From GCA-020352575 sp964600365 (lineage in GTDB: Bacteria > Actinomycetota > Acidimicrobiia > Spongiisociales > JAENVV01): 64,000 bases of DNA. The stretch covers positions 1 through 64,000 of the forward strand of contig CAZRJG010000004.1 in NCBI GenBank assembly GCA_964600365.1, read 5' to 3'. The notes below the pieces were generated by a model. That model was not told where the DNA came from and made no database searches. It saw only the letters and a program-made list of their open reading frames with translations. This document shows positions 38,018-47,098 of the stretch, in pieces; position 1 is the first letter of the stretch; each line of letters begins with the position of its first letter. Position numbers and translations under genes: made by a program.

Positions 38018-38070
38018 GACTGATCCACAGTCTATATACGTATACAAATTCGTGTAAAGTAATTCGTGAC
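38018..38070. promoter_or_regulatory. Divergent regulatory region of the Mrp operon
   Basis: It contains the 10-bp palindrome TATACGTATA (38035-38044) and two direct copies of AATTCGTG (38047-38054 and 38061-38068), the second ending two bases before the mrpA ATG. TTCGTGTAA at 38049-38057 is the reverse complement of TTACACGAA, which recurs in the palindrome at 45608. No ribosome-binding site precedes the ATG at 38071. Confidence 0.55.
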
Positions 38071-40359
38071 ATGAGTTCTCTCCTCCTGTGGCATGCCCTC
38101 CTTGCCGGTACGCTCCTCGCCGGACGGCGTCGCGTCGGGCGCGCGGCGTTCCTCGTGGCAGCGCTGGGTCCGGTGGCGACGGTCGCCTGGGTGGCCGCGA
38201 ACGGCCGCGAGGTGCTCGATGGTTCCCCGGTCGTCGAGGTCCTCGAGTGGGTGCCGAGCCTCGAACTCGTGCTCGACTTCAAGGTGGATGCCTATGCCCT
38301 CCTCTTCCTCGGGGTGGTGGGCGTCGCCGGCACGGCGATCTTCCTCTACTCGTATCGGTACTTCGGGCCTTCCCCGAAGGTCGCGACGTTCGCCGGGACG
38401 ATGACGCTCTTCGCCGGGGCGATGGTGGGCCTGGTCGCCTCCGACCACCTCCTGTCGGTGTTCTTCTTCTGGGAGCTCACAACCATCACGTCCTACCTGC
38501 TCATCGGGTACGACGACGAGAAGGCCCAGGCCCGATCCGCCGCCCTTCATGCTGCGCTCGTGACGGGGGCCGGTGGCCTGGCAATGCTCGGTGGGCTCGT
38601 CCTGTTGGGCTCCGCCACGGGCACCTACCACCTCTCCGAGATCGTGGCGTCGCCGCCCGAGGCGACCTCGCTCATCGGACTTGCATGGGTGCTCGTCCTG
38701 CTGGGCGCCGCAACCAAGTCAGCCCAGTTCCCGTTCCATGCGTGGCTCCCGGGGGCCATGGCCGCGCCGACCCCGGCGAGCGCGTTCCTCCACTCGGCCA
38801 CGATGGTGAAGGCCGGTATCTTCCTCGTCGGACGCCTCGCCCCCGCCGCAGAGGCCTCGACCGATTGGTGGCAGGGGACGGTCCTTGCGATCGGCTTCGC
38901 CACCATGGTCATCGGCGGGTGGCGTGCCCTCCAGCAGACCGACCTCAAACTCATGCTCGCCCACGGCACCGTGTCGCAGCTCGGCTTCCTCTTCCTCCTC
39001 ATCGGTGCGGGATCACCGGAGCTGCTGTTCGGGGGCCTTGCCCTGCTGCTCGCACACGCCATGTTCAAGGCGTCGCTCTTCATGGTCGTGGGCGCCATCG
39101 ACCACGAGGCGGGCACCCGCGACCTGCGTCGGCTGTCGGGACTCCTCCGATCCATGCCGGCCGTGGCGGCTGCAGGCATCCTCGCGGCAGCCTCGATGGC
39201 TGCGATCCCCTTCACCTTCGGTTTCGCCGCCAAGGAGGCGGCGTTCGATGGCCTGCTCCATCTCGACGTGTGGCTCATCGCAGCGGCCGCGCTCGCCTCG
39301 GTGCTCACCGTTGCCTACACAGGCCGCTTCCTGCTGGGGGCCTTCGGACCGCATCATCCCGACCACGAACCCGCTGGGACCGAGGCGCACACCCCCCGCA
39401 CCGCGTTGCTCTGGGTTCCTCTCTCCCTGGCGCTCGGTGGCCTCGTCCTGGGCTTCTTCCCCGGCGTGCTCTATCCCTTGATGAAGGATGCCGCCGAGGT
39501 GGTCTACGGCGAGGCATCGGGCAAGCTCGTCCCATGGCCGGGCCTCGTGCCGGCGTTGGCGTGGTCCTTTGGGTCCCTCACCCTCGGTGCACTCCTCGTG
39601 TGGCGCCGACAGCTCCTCGACGCGGCCATTTCCGGGGTCTCCCGTGTCTCTGGCCGTCTTCCTTCCGGCGAAGGGGCGTTCCGGCGCTTCGTGGCGGGGC
39701 TCCTCTCCTTCTCGGACAGGACGTCGTCGCTCATCCAGAACGGATCGCTTCCGTTCTACCTCGCCCTCATCGCCGCAACGGCGGTGGTCGTGCCCTCGAC
39801 GGCGTTCCTCGGCGGCGGGCCCACCATCGATCTCCCTGAGGTCGGGACCCCCCTCGAGTTGCTGCTCGGCGTCGTGGTGGTCGTCGCCGCCGTGACACTC
39901 CTCACCGTTCGCCGTCGATTCGCAGCAGTGCTCCTCGTTGGTGCCGTGGGGTACGGCGTGGCGGGTCTGTACGGGCTGCTCGGCGGGCCGGACCTCTCGC
40001 TCACCCAGCTCCTCGTCGAGACCCTCGGCGTGTCCCTCTTCGCCTTCGTGTTCCGGTACCTGCCCGCCGACTTCACCGTGCCGCGGAGCCCGCGGGTCTC
40101 CAAGATCCTCGTCTCCGTCTCGGTCGCAGCATTCGTGTTCGTCGGAGGGCTCATCACGTCGAGTGTCCAGCCCGAGCAGCCCGTCTCGGACACCTACCTC
40201 GCCGAGTCCTACCCGGAGGCCCAGGGCGGCAACGTCGTGAACGTGATCCTCGTGGACTTCCGAGGCTTCGACACCCTGGGTGAGATCACCGTGCTGGTGG
40301 CAGCCACGCTGGGGGCCGCCGCACTCGTCGTGCCCGTGCTCCGGAAGGAAGACCAATGA
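38071..40359 (+). CDS. mrpA: Mrp/Mnh Na+/H+ antiporter subunit A
   Basis: 762 residues, about 20 membrane segments. The NADH-dehydrogenase-L-like core shows FFFWELTTITSYLLIGYDDE, TKSAQFPFHAWLPGAMAAPTPASAFLHSATMVKAG, LAHGTVSQLGFL and LLAHAMFKASLFMVVGAIDHE, with the lysine and histidine residues used in proton transfer. The last 150 residues carry the MnhA/B-type C-terminal region (LLVGAVGYGVAGLYGLLGGPDLSLTQLLVET). The subunit forms the main proton path of the Mrp complex. It overlaps subunit B by ATGA. Confidence 0.94.
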   Translation: MSSLLLWHALLAGTLLAGRRRVGRAAFLVAALGPVATVAWVAANGREVLDGSPVVEVLEWVPSLELVLDFKVDAYALLFLGVVGVAGTAIFLYSYRYFGPSPKVATFAGTMTLFAGAMVGLVASDHLLSVFFFWELTTITSYLLIGYDDEKAQARSAALHAALVTGAGGLAMLGGLVLLGSATGTYHLSEIVASPPEATSLIGLAWVLVLLGAATKSAQFPFHAWLPGAMAAPTPASAFLHSATMVKAGIFLVGRLAPAAEASTDWWQGTVLAIGFATMVIGGWRALQQTDLKLMLAHGTVSQLGFLFLLIGAGSPELLFGGLALLLAHAMFKASLFMVVGAIDHEAGTRDLRRLSGLLRSMPAVAAAGILAAASMAAIPFTFGFAAKEAAFDGLLHLDVWLIAAAALASVLTVAYTGRFLLGAFGPHHPDHEPAGTEAHTPRTALLWVPLSLALGGLVLGFFPGVLYPLMKDAAEVVYGEASGKLVPWPGLVPALAWSFGSLTLGALLVWRRQLLDAAISGVSRVSGRLPSGEGAFRRFVAGLLSFSDRTSSLIQNGSLPFYLALIAATAVVVPSTAFLGGGPTIDLPEVGTPLELLLGVVVVVAAVTLLTVRRRFAAVLLVGAVGYGVAGLYGLLGGPDLSLTQLLVETLGVSLFAFVFRYLPADFTVPRSPRVSKILVSVSVAAFVFVGGLITSSVQPEQPVSDTYLAESYPEAQGGNVVNVILVDFRGFDTLGEITVLVAATLGAAALVVPVLRKEDQ

Positions 40360-40790
40360 GGCTCGGACGTCGATCCCCGATCCTCGAGCACGGTGCCGTC
40401 ACGGTCGCCGGCCCCTTGCTCATGTTCTCGGCGTACTTGCTCTTCGTGGGCCACAACCACCCCGGCGGAGGGTTCGCCGCAGGACTCGTCGCCGGCGTTG
40501 CCGTGATCCTTGCGTGGGCAGCGGGTGGCCAGGAGACCGTGCACAGGGTCCTCCCGGTTCGTGCGTCCGCCCTGCTGGGCGTCGGCCTCGTCCTTGCGGC
40601 GAGCACCGGCTTCGCCTCCCTCGTCGTGGGAGCCGACTTCCTGGAGTCGGGGTACGTGAAGTTCACCATCCCGCTGCTGGGCGAGGTGAAGGTGGTGTCG
40701 GCGCTCGCGTTCGATACCGGCGTGTACCTCGTGGTGGTCGGGATGGCGCTCGGCCTCGTCCGTGCCTTGGCGAGCGAGGACGGCGCATGA
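40356..40790 (+). CDS. mrpB: Mrp antiporter subunit B
   Basis: 144 residues, four membrane segments. SPILEHGAVTVAGPLLMFSAYLLFVGHNHPGGGFAAGLVAG is the MnhB signature (GHNxPGGGF). Overlaps A and C by 4 bp each. Confidence 0.92.
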   Translation: MRLGRRSPILEHGAVTVAGPLLMFSAYLLFVGHNHPGGGFAAGLVAGVAVILAWAAGGQETVHRVLPVRASALLGVGLVLAASTGFASLVVGADFLESGYVKFTIPLLGEVKVVSALAFDTGVYLVVVGMALGLVRALASEDGA

Positions 40791-41185
40791 GTCTCATCGG
40801 ACTCGTCGTCGTCGCCGTGTTGTTCGGGATCGGGACCTACCTCATCCAGCAACGGCTCCTGACCCGGATCGTGATCGGCCTGGCGCTCATCTCGCACGGC
40901 GTGAACCTGCTCATCATCCTGAGCGGGCGTCGTGGCATCGCGCCGGTGGTGAAGGGGGCAGTGGGGCCCGATGGCATCTCAGATCCGCTCCCTCAGGCGA
41001 TGGTGCTCACCGCGATCGTGATCTCGTTCGGGGTCACCGCCTTCCTCCTCGCCCTCGCCCTCCGGAGCTTCGTCCTCACCGGGAGCGACGCCGTCGAGGA
41101 CGATCTCGAGGATCGCCGGATCGCTGGCGAGTCCGGAGAGGCGATGGAGCCCGCCGATGACGATGTCGAGGGAGCGATGCCATGA
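40787..41185 (+). CDS. mrpC: Mrp antiporter subunit C
   Basis: 132 residues, NuoK-like, with three membrane segments: IGLALISHGVNLLIILSG and DPLPQAMVLTAIVISFGVTAFLLALALR. A C-terminal acidic tail of about 30 residues extends past the third helix. ATG 40787 overlaps the mrpB stop and the end overlaps mrpD (ATGA). Confidence 0.92.
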   Translation: MSLIGLVVVAVLFGIGTYLIQQRLLTRIVIGLALISHGVNLLIILSGRRGIAPVVKGAVGPDGISDPLPQAMVLTAIVISFGVTAFLLALALRSFVLTGSDAVEDDLEDRRIAGESGEAMEPADDDVEGAMP

Positions 41186-42648
41186 GCTGGCTCCTGCCCA
41201 CTGCGATCGCCGTTCCGCTGCTCGGTGCGGGCCTGGCTGCCTTGGTCGGTCGCCGACTGTGGTTCCAGCGCATCGTCGCGCTCGTGGGGGTCGGATCCGT
41301 CCTCGCCGTCGCGATCACCCTCATCTTCGAGACGGACCGGAGCGGTCCCGTGGTCGCCCAACTCGGCGGCTGGGCGGCGCCGAGCGGGATCACCCTCGCG
41401 GCCGACCGGTTCTCGGCCATCGTGCTCACGGTCTCGGCATCGATGCTCTTCGCCGTGCTCGTCTACGCCATGGCCCAGCTCGGCCGCGACGCCCTCGACT
41501 GGTGGTTCCATTCCAAGTACCAGGTGCTCGCAGCGGGGGTGGCCATCTCGTTGCTCACCGGAGACCTCTTCAACCTCTTCGTCGGCTTCGAGGTGATGCT
41601 CGTCGCCAGCTACGTGCTCCTCACGCCGAAGACAGGGTCGGGGGAGATCCGGGCGACCATGAGCTACGTCGTCGTGAACCTGCTCGCCTCGGCGCTCTTC
41701 CTCGTGATCATCGCCTTCACGTACGGCCTCACCGGCACGATGAACCTCGCAGACCTGGCGGTGCGGCTCGGGGACGTCGATGCGACCGTGCGGACCGCCC
41801 TCGGCCTCCTCATGCTCGTGGTCTTCGGGATCAAGGCTGCCGTCTTCCCCCTCTTCATGTGGCTGCCGGACTCGTACCCGACCGCACCGACGCCGGTGAC
41901 GGCGATCTTCGCCGGCCTCCTCACGAAGGTCGGTGTCTTCGTGATCATCCGTACCCAGACGCTCCTCTTCCCCCAGGAGGGCCCGTCGACGCTCATCCTC
42001 ACCGTGGCAGGCCTCACCATGTTCGTGGGCGTCCTCGGCGCGATCGCCCAGAACGACGTGAAGCGGATCCTCAGCTTCCACATCGTGAGCCAGATCGGGT
42101 ACATGGTGATGGGGCTCGGGTTCCTCTCCGTGGCGGGCCTCGGGGCGGCGATCCTCTACATCTCCCACCACATAATCGTGAAGACCGGCCTGTTCCTCGT
42201 GGGAGGGATCGTCGAGTCGGAGCACGGCACCGGAGCGCTCGACCGAACGGGTGGCTTGCTCCATCGGCGTCCGGTGGTGGCCCTGCTCTTCCTCCCGCTC
42301 GCCCTCAGCCTCGCCGGAATCCCGCCGTTCAGCGGGTTCGTGGCGAAGTTGGCGCTCGTCCAGGAGGGGATCGCCCTGGGTCGGGGAGTCATCGTGGCGG
42401 TGAGCCTCGCGGTGAGCATCCTCACCTTCTATTCGATGACGAAGATCTGGAGCGCGACGTTCTGGGGCCCGCAGGGAGCCGAAGGCAGTCCCGCCGGGCG
42501 CGGGATGGTGTTCGCCACCGTGGCGGTCGTCCTGCTGAGCCTCGGGGTTGCGCTGTTCGCCCAGCCCATCGCCGACCTGTCGATCCGCGCAGCCGCGGAG
42601 CTCCTCGATCCCTCGGTGTACATCACCGCTGTGTTGGGGAGCGCGTGA
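41182..42648 (+). CDS. mrpD: Mrp antiporter subunit D
   Basis: 488 residues, NuoN/NuoM-like, fourteen membrane segments. FNLFVGFEVMLVASYVLL, GIKAAVFPLFMWLPDSYPTAPTPVTAIFAGLLTKVG and LSFHIVSQIGYMVMGLG are intact, with the key Glu and Lys of the proton-channel helices. Its stop overlaps the next ATG by one base. Confidence 0.94.
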   Translation: MSWLLPTAIAVPLLGAGLAALVGRRLWFQRIVALVGVGSVLAVAITLIFETDRSGPVVAQLGGWAAPSGITLAADRFSAIVLTVSASMLFAVLVYAMAQLGRDALDWWFHSKYQVLAAGVAISLLTGDLFNLFVGFEVMLVASYVLLTPKTGSGEIRATMSYVVVNLLASALFLVIIAFTYGLTGTMNLADLAVRLGDVDATVRTALGLLMLVVFGIKAAVFPLFMWLPDSYPTAPTPVTAIFAGLLTKVGVFVIIRTQTLLFPQEGPSTLILTVAGLTMFVGVLGAIAQNDVKRILSFHIVSQIGYMVMGLGFLSVAGLGAAILYISHHIIVKTGLFLVGGIVESEHGTGALDRTGGLLHRRPVVALLFLPLALSLAGIPPFSGFVAKLALVQEGIALGRGVIVAVSLAVSILTFYSMTKIWSATFWGPQGAEGSPAGRGMVFATVAVVLLSLGVALFAQPIADLSIRAAAELLDPSVYITAVLGSA

Positions 42649-42908
42649 TGGAGGGAATCGTGCTCGCCGTCCAGGTCGTCCTCGGCATTGCGGGACTCGC
42701 GGCCCTCGTGCGGATCGTTCGGGGACCCCAACTCACCGATCGGATGATCGCCCTCGACCTGCTCCTGCTCCTCCTCGCCGGCGGCATCGCCACAGCGGGC
42801 CATCCAGAGGAGGACCTCCTCGTGCCCGTGTTGATCGTCGTCACGCTCGTTGCCTTCGCCGGAACGATCATCGTGGCCCGTTTCATCGAGTGGAGGGACG
42901 CCGAATGA
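42648..42908 (+). CDS. mrpF: Mrp antiporter subunit F
   Basis: 86 residues, three membrane segments. RIVRGPQLTDRMIALDLL is the MnhF signature (GPxxxDRxxAxD). It follows D by a 1-bp TGATG overlap and overlaps the next gene by ATGA; subunit E does not stand between D and F as in the usual order. Confidence 0.92.
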   Translation: MEGIVLAVQVVLGIAGLAALVRIVRGPQLTDRMIALDLLLLLLAGGIATAGHPEEDLLVPVLIVVTLVAFAGTIIVARFIEWRDAE

Positions 42909-43744
42909 TCGTTGCGGATGCCATCGGTGCCGTGCTCATGCTGGCGGGAGGTGCGCTGAGCGCCCTTGCCGCGATCGGGGTGGTGACGTTCCCGACCACG
43001 CTCTCGCGGATGCATGCGGCCACGAAGTCGGCCTCGCTCGGACTTGCCCTCATTGCGATCGGGGTGGGCCTTGCGTCCACGGGGTGGGGCCTCTTCGCCG
43101 TCGGCCTCCTCCTCGCCGTGTTCTTGTTCGGCACCGCCCCCATCTCGGGACACATGCTCGGCCGTGCGGCGTACTTCGCCGGCCAGGCACCCGGGCTCGT
43201 GCACGACGACCTCGCCGATGCCCGTCCCCAGCCGCTCCAGGTCGTCGGCAGGACCACGTCGCGGTTCTCCTTCCTCCGCTGGGTGCTGCTCCTGGGTATT
43301 TGGGTGGTGCTTTGGGCCGACCTGAGCCCCTCGGTGGTCGCGGGCGGAGCGGTGGTTGCGACCGCGGTGGAACTCCTCCTCACGACGACGCCGGGCGTGG
43401 GTCGCCTGCGGCCCTGGCCGGTCGTCGTGTTCCTCGTCCGCTACCTCTGGATGGTGGTCGTCTCCAATCTCCGCGTCGCCCGACAGGTGCTCACCCCCGG
43501 CCACAAGGGCATCCGCGAGGCGATCGTTGCGGTCCCCCTGCGCTCCGACTCGATCTTCGTGGCGCTCCTCGTGTCGAACGCCATCACCTTTACGCCGGGC
43601 ACCCTGACGGTGGAACTGACCGACGACCCGCGTGTGGTCTTTGTCCACGTGCTCCAGTTCACCACGGTGCAAGAGGTGCGGTCCCAGGTCGCCGACCTCG
43701 AGCGTTTGGTGGCCGCGGCGCTCGGCGCCGACCTCCCGGATTGA
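42905..43744 (+). CDS. Fused Mrp antiporter subunits G and E
   Basis: 279 residues. The first 110 are subunit G (IGVVTFPTTLSRMHAATKSASLGLALIAIGVGL and GTAPISGHMLGRAAY); residues about 125-279 are subunit E (LLGIWVVLWADLSPSVVAGG, VRYLWMVVVSNLRVARQVLTP, VSNAITFTPGTLTVEL). A linker of about 20 residues (HDDLADARPQPLQVVG) joins them. Normally G and E are separate genes in the order A-B-C-D-E-F-G; here E has moved to the end and fused to G. One base-pair-level check, the absence of any stop or start between the domains, shows a single open frame. Confidence 0.9.
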   Translation: MIVADAIGAVLMLAGGALSALAAIGVVTFPTTLSRMHAATKSASLGLALIAIGVGLASTGWGLFAVGLLLAVFLFGTAPISGHMLGRAAYFAGQAPGLVHDDLADARPQPLQVVGRTTSRFSFLRWVLLLGIWVVLWADLSPSVVAGGAVVATAVELLLTTTPGVGRLRPWPVVVFLVRYLWMVVVSNLRVARQVLTPGHKGIREAIVAVPLRSDSIFVALLVSNAITFTPGTLTVELTDDPRVVFVHVLQFTTVQEVRSQVADLERLVAAALGADLPD

Positions 43745-43752
43745 GGGGTCGG

Positions 43753-45579
43753 TCAGTCGACCGCGTCGAGTTCGGGGAGGGTTCGGCGCGGCTGGGAGCT
43801 CGGCTTCCCGAGCGCGATGACCCGGTCCTCCGGTCCGAGCTCGTGGTCACCGGTGAACAGGACCACGCCAACCTTCGTCTCGATGACGAGGGGGAGGCTC
43901 ACCGTCGTTGCCCGGTCGTGGAGGACGGCCGACCCCCGTGCAAGGAGAGCCTCGGGCTCCGCAACCGTGTACGTGAGCTCTTCGACGCGTCCTTGCTCGA
44001 TGTTGGCGTCCCAGGCCGGCAGGTCGGCCTGGCGGGAGAACAGGAGGTGTCCGCCGACCTCGTCGAGCATCCGGAGGAGGGATGACGGCGCATCCTCGGG
44101 GAGGGCGACGTGGAGTTCGGGTACTCCGAATCGGCGACCTGCAAGCCGTGCGGCGAGGAGGTTGACCTCGGCGTTTGCGGTCGCGGCGACGAGGAGGCGT
44201 GCCCTCCCCGCACCTGCCTCCTCGAGGAGCTCCTCCTCGAGGGCGCTCCCCTTGAGCACGGTGAGGCCCCGACGTTCCGCAGCCCGGCAGTGGTCGGCGT
44301 TGGGGTCGATGAGCGCGACCGTCTCGGAACCGAGGTGGAGCGCGAGTTCCCGTGCCACTGGTCCGGCGCCGACGATGACCGTGCGATCGCGCTCGTCTGC
44401 GACGAGTTGGTCATGGCGCTTCAGCCACTCGACGGCTCGGGTGAGCAGGACCGGCACGGTCGCCGTGGTGAAGATGGCCATGAAGACGAGGATCGAGAAG
44501 ACCGTCGCATCGATGAGTCCGGCCTCGAGCGCCAACTCTGCGACGATGATCTCGACGGCTCCTCGACCGTTCATCCCGGCGCCGACGGCGACCCCCTCGC
44601 GGAAGCTGTTCCCGCCCACTCGGTAGAGGACTGCGGTCCCGAACACCTTGCCGACCGTGGCGAACACGACGACGCCGGTGAGGAGCCATGCCTGCTCGGT
44701 GAAGATGTCGAAGGAGACCTTGAAACCGGCCGTGACGAAGAAGATCGGGGCGAGGACGCCGACTGAGAGGATCTTCGCTTTCGCCTCAACCTCATGGAGC
44801 CGGTTGTGGGAGAGCACCCCCTCCTTGATGAAGAGTCCCGCCAGGAACGCCCCGAGGATCGAGTGGAGCCCTGCGAGTTCGGCGCCGGCGGCGAACACGA
44901 GGCCCACCATGATCACGAGGAGGAGGAGGGCTCCGTTGTCGACCCGGCGCTGCTGGAGGAGTGCTCCCAGTCGGGGGAGGATGCGGGTGCCCACCCACCA
45001 TGCGGCCACGAGGAAGGCGAGCGCCTGGAGGCCGGCGAAGGCGATGGTTCCCGCAGCGAACGTCCCGGTGGCGCCGAGTCCGAGGACGGCAGCAAAGACG
45101 ATGAGAGCGGCGACGTCCGAGAAGAGGGCGCCAGCCATGAGCACATGGGCGATGCGGGTGTTGAGGATGCCGAGGTCGACGAGGATGCGCGACTTGGTCG
45201 CGAGCGACGTCACCCCCATCGCAACTGCCACGAAGGTCGCGGGGATGGGGTCGTACCCCGCGGCGACCATGAGGCCGAACCCGAGGCCTGCAGGCACGAC
45301 GAAGCCTCCGAGTGAGGCCCACGCGGCGGGCTTGGCCGCCTTGCCGAGGTCGCCGGGATCGAGGTGGAGCCCGATGTAGAGCATGAGCAACACGATCCCG
45401 AGTTTCCCGATCACGTTGATCGCGTCGTTCGACTCGAGGAGGCCGAGGACCGGAGGGCCGAGGACGATGCCGCCGACGAGTTCACCGAGGATGGCCGGGT
45501 AACCGAGTCGGTTCGCAACCCAGCCGCCCCCGAGGGCCGCCCCGAAGACGAGGAGGAGGGCGAGTACGTCGAGGGTCAT
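43753..45579 (-). CDS. CPA2-type K+/H+ antiporter with TrkA_N domain (KefB-like)
   Basis: 608 residues. Residues 1-385 hold the CPA2 antiporter core: RLGYPAILGELVGGIVLGP, DVAALIVFAAVLGLG and GAGMNGRGAVEIIVAELALEAGLI. Residues 400-520 are a TrkA_N domain beginning RTVIVGAGPVARELALHLGS, followed by a TrkA_C-like region. The layout is that of GerN/KefB antiporters that expel K+ or Na+ in exchange for protons under nucleotide control. ATG 45579 follows AAGGG. It converges with the Mrp operon, eight bases between stops, and is divergent from trkA. Confidence 0.9.
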   Translation of the reverse strand: MTLDVLALLLVFGAALGGGWVANRLGYPAILGELVGGIVLGPPVLGLLESNDAINVIGKLGIVLLMLYIGLHLDPGDLGKAAKPAAWASLGGFVVPAGLGFGLMVAAGYDPIPATFVAVAMGVTSLATKSRILVDLGILNTRIAHVLMAGALFSDVAALIVFAAVLGLGATGTFAAGTIAFAGLQALAFLVAAWWVGTRILPRLGALLQQRRVDNGALLLLVIMVGLVFAAGAELAGLHSILGAFLAGLFIKEGVLSHNRLHEVEAKAKILSVGVLAPIFFVTAGFKVSFDIFTEQAWLLTGVVVFATVGKVFGTAVLYRVGGNSFREGVAVGAGMNGRGAVEIIVAELALEAGLIDATVFSILVFMAIFTTATVPVLLTRAVEWLKRHDQLVADERDRTVIVGAGPVARELALHLGSETVALIDPNADHCRAAERRGLTVLKGSALEEELLEEAGAGRARLLVAATANAEVNLLAARLAGRRFGVPELHVALPEDAPSSLLRMLDEVGGHLLFSRQADLPAWDANIEQGRVEELTYTVAEPEALLARGSAVLHDRATTVSLPLVIETKVGVVLFTGDHELGPEDRVIALGKPSSQPRRTLPELDAVD

Positions 45580-45607
45580 GGTGAGCCCTTCCGTCGCGAG
45601 TATGTGA

Positions 45608-45639
45608 CGCATTACACGAAAACGAAATCGTGCAATGCG
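45608..45639. promoter_or_regulatory. Palindromic operator between the antiporter and trkA
   Basis: CGCATTACACGA (45608-45619) and TCGTGCAATGCG (45628-45639) pair in 11 of 12 positions around an 8-base centre. The half-site TTACACGAA also occurs, reversed, before mrpA (38049-38057). It lies 28 bases before the antiporter start. Confidence 0.55.
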
Positions 45640-45750
45640 GGCACCCTATGTCTCCTTGGGTGCCTCGTCAACAGGCGGCGTGCGCCTGCGTCACGGCGCT
45701 CGCAGGCGTGGGGTGGTCCGGCCCGGGAAGTCGGGGTGGTCGCAGGTGCC

Positions 45751-45756
45751 TAACCT
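45751..45756 (+). promoter_or_regulatory. TAACCT -10 box, leaderless trkA
   Basis: TAACCT ends 10 bases before the ATG at 45767, same hexamer and similar spacing as at 31396. Confidence 0.5.
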
Positions 45757-45766
45757 GCTCAACCTC

Positions 45767-47095
45767 ATGAAGATCGTCATCGTCGGGGCGGGCGCCGTCG
45801 GCTCATACCTCGCGCAACGGTTCTCGCTCGAAGGCCAAGACGTGGTGGTCATCGAGTCGGATCCCGTTCGTGCCGCCCAGGTGCAGTCCTCACTCGACGC
45901 ACTCGTCATCACCGGAAACGGCGCCTCTGCCGCCACGCTCGAGCAGGCGGGCCTCAGTGAGGCGGACCTCCTCGTTGCGGTGAGCTCGTCCGACGCCGTG
46001 AACGTCCTCGCATGCACCGCGGCGGCCAAGCTCGGCATCCCCCGCAGGGTCGCGCGGGTCGAGGATCCAGAACTCAAGGCTGAGGTGGAGGCGCTCGGAG
46101 TCGACCTCGTGATCGACCCGGGCGAGGCGGCCGCCCGTGACCTGCTCGTGCTCGCGAACACTGGCCACGTCGCCGAGATGGTTGAGTTCGCCGACGGCGG
46201 GCTCGTTCTCGTCGGCGCCTACCTCGGGAACGACTCTCCTGCTGCAGGGGCGTCGCTCGCCGACCTCCGCACCCAGATGGAGGGATGGCACTGGCTCATC
46301 GCCGCTGTGGTGCGCAGGGGCGACACCCTCATTGGACGCGGGGCGACCACCCTGGAGGCGGGCGACCACGTCCTGCTCCTCGCCGAGTCCGACAAGGTGA
46401 AGGCCCCCTTCGAACTCCTCGGCCTCACGGAGCAGCCGGCCGACCAGGTCTTCGTACTCGGAGGGACGAGGCTTGCGGGTATGACGGCTGAGATGCTCAG
46501 CGAACGCGGGGTCCACACCACCCTCATCGACGCCGATCCGGCGAGATGCCGTCGATTCGCCGAGGACCTGCCCAATGTGGTCGTCGTCTGCGGCGATCCG
46601 ACCGATCCCGGCGTGCTCCGGGAGTCCGGGGTCACCGAGGGCGATGCCGTGTTGGCCCTCACGGGGTGGGACGGCGAGAACCTGCTGGCCTGCCTGGTGG
46701 CGAAGGCGCTCGGTGCCGGAGAGGTCATCTGCCGATTCAACGACACTGACCTCGTCGGCTTGTTGGGCGGATCAGGCATCGACGCCACGGTGAGTTCACG
46801 CCTCTCGGCCGCAAACGAGATCCTCCGCTTCATCCGCCGGGGCGTCATCCACTCGGCGATCACGATCCCGGGTTCCGACGCAGAGGCGATCGAGCTCGAG
46901 GTCGGCCCCGACAGCCCTGCGGTGGGGAAATGCCTGTCGGAGTTGGGGCTGCCGAAGTCGGTCATCATTGGCGGGGTCCAGCGCGACGGGTTGGCGTTCG
47001 TGCCCCGAGGGAACACGATGATCGAGCAGGGTGATCACCTCATCGTCATTTCCCTGCCCGAGGGGATCGCCGCCGCCGAGGCGCTCTCGGGCTGA
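45767..47095 (+). CDS. trkA: Trk potassium uptake protein TrkA
   Basis: 442 residues, two TrkA_N/TrkA_C repeats. Each N domain has a dinucleotide motif: MKIVIVGAGAVGSYLAQRFS at residue 1 and VFVLGGTRLAGMTAEMLSE near 230; the C domains end in GDHVLLLAESD and GDHLIVISLPE. The protein binds NAD(H)/ATP and gates TrkH from the cytoplasmic side. The ATG at 45767 is set by the -10 box; a GTG 44 codons upstream would add an unlike extension. trkH follows after 3 bases. Confidence 0.93.
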   Translation: MKIVIVGAGAVGSYLAQRFSLEGQDVVVIESDPVRAAQVQSSLDALVITGNGASAATLEQAGLSEADLLVAVSSSDAVNVLACTAAAKLGIPRRVARVEDPELKAEVEALGVDLVIDPGEAAARDLLVLANTGHVAEMVEFADGGLVLVGAYLGNDSPAAGASLADLRTQMEGWHWLIAAVVRRGDTLIGRGATTLEAGDHVLLLAESDKVKAPFELLGLTEQPADQVFVLGGTRLAGMTAEMLSERGVHTTLIDADPARCRRFAEDLPNVVVVCGDPTDPGVLRESGVTEGDAVLALTGWDGENLLACLVAKALGAGEVICRFNDTDLVGLLGGSGIDATVSSRLSAANEILRFIRRGVIHSAITIPGSDAEAIELEVGPDSPAVGKCLSELGLPKSVIIGGVQRDGLAFVPRGNTMIEQGDHLIVISLPEGIAAAEALSG

Positions 47096-47098
47096 CCG

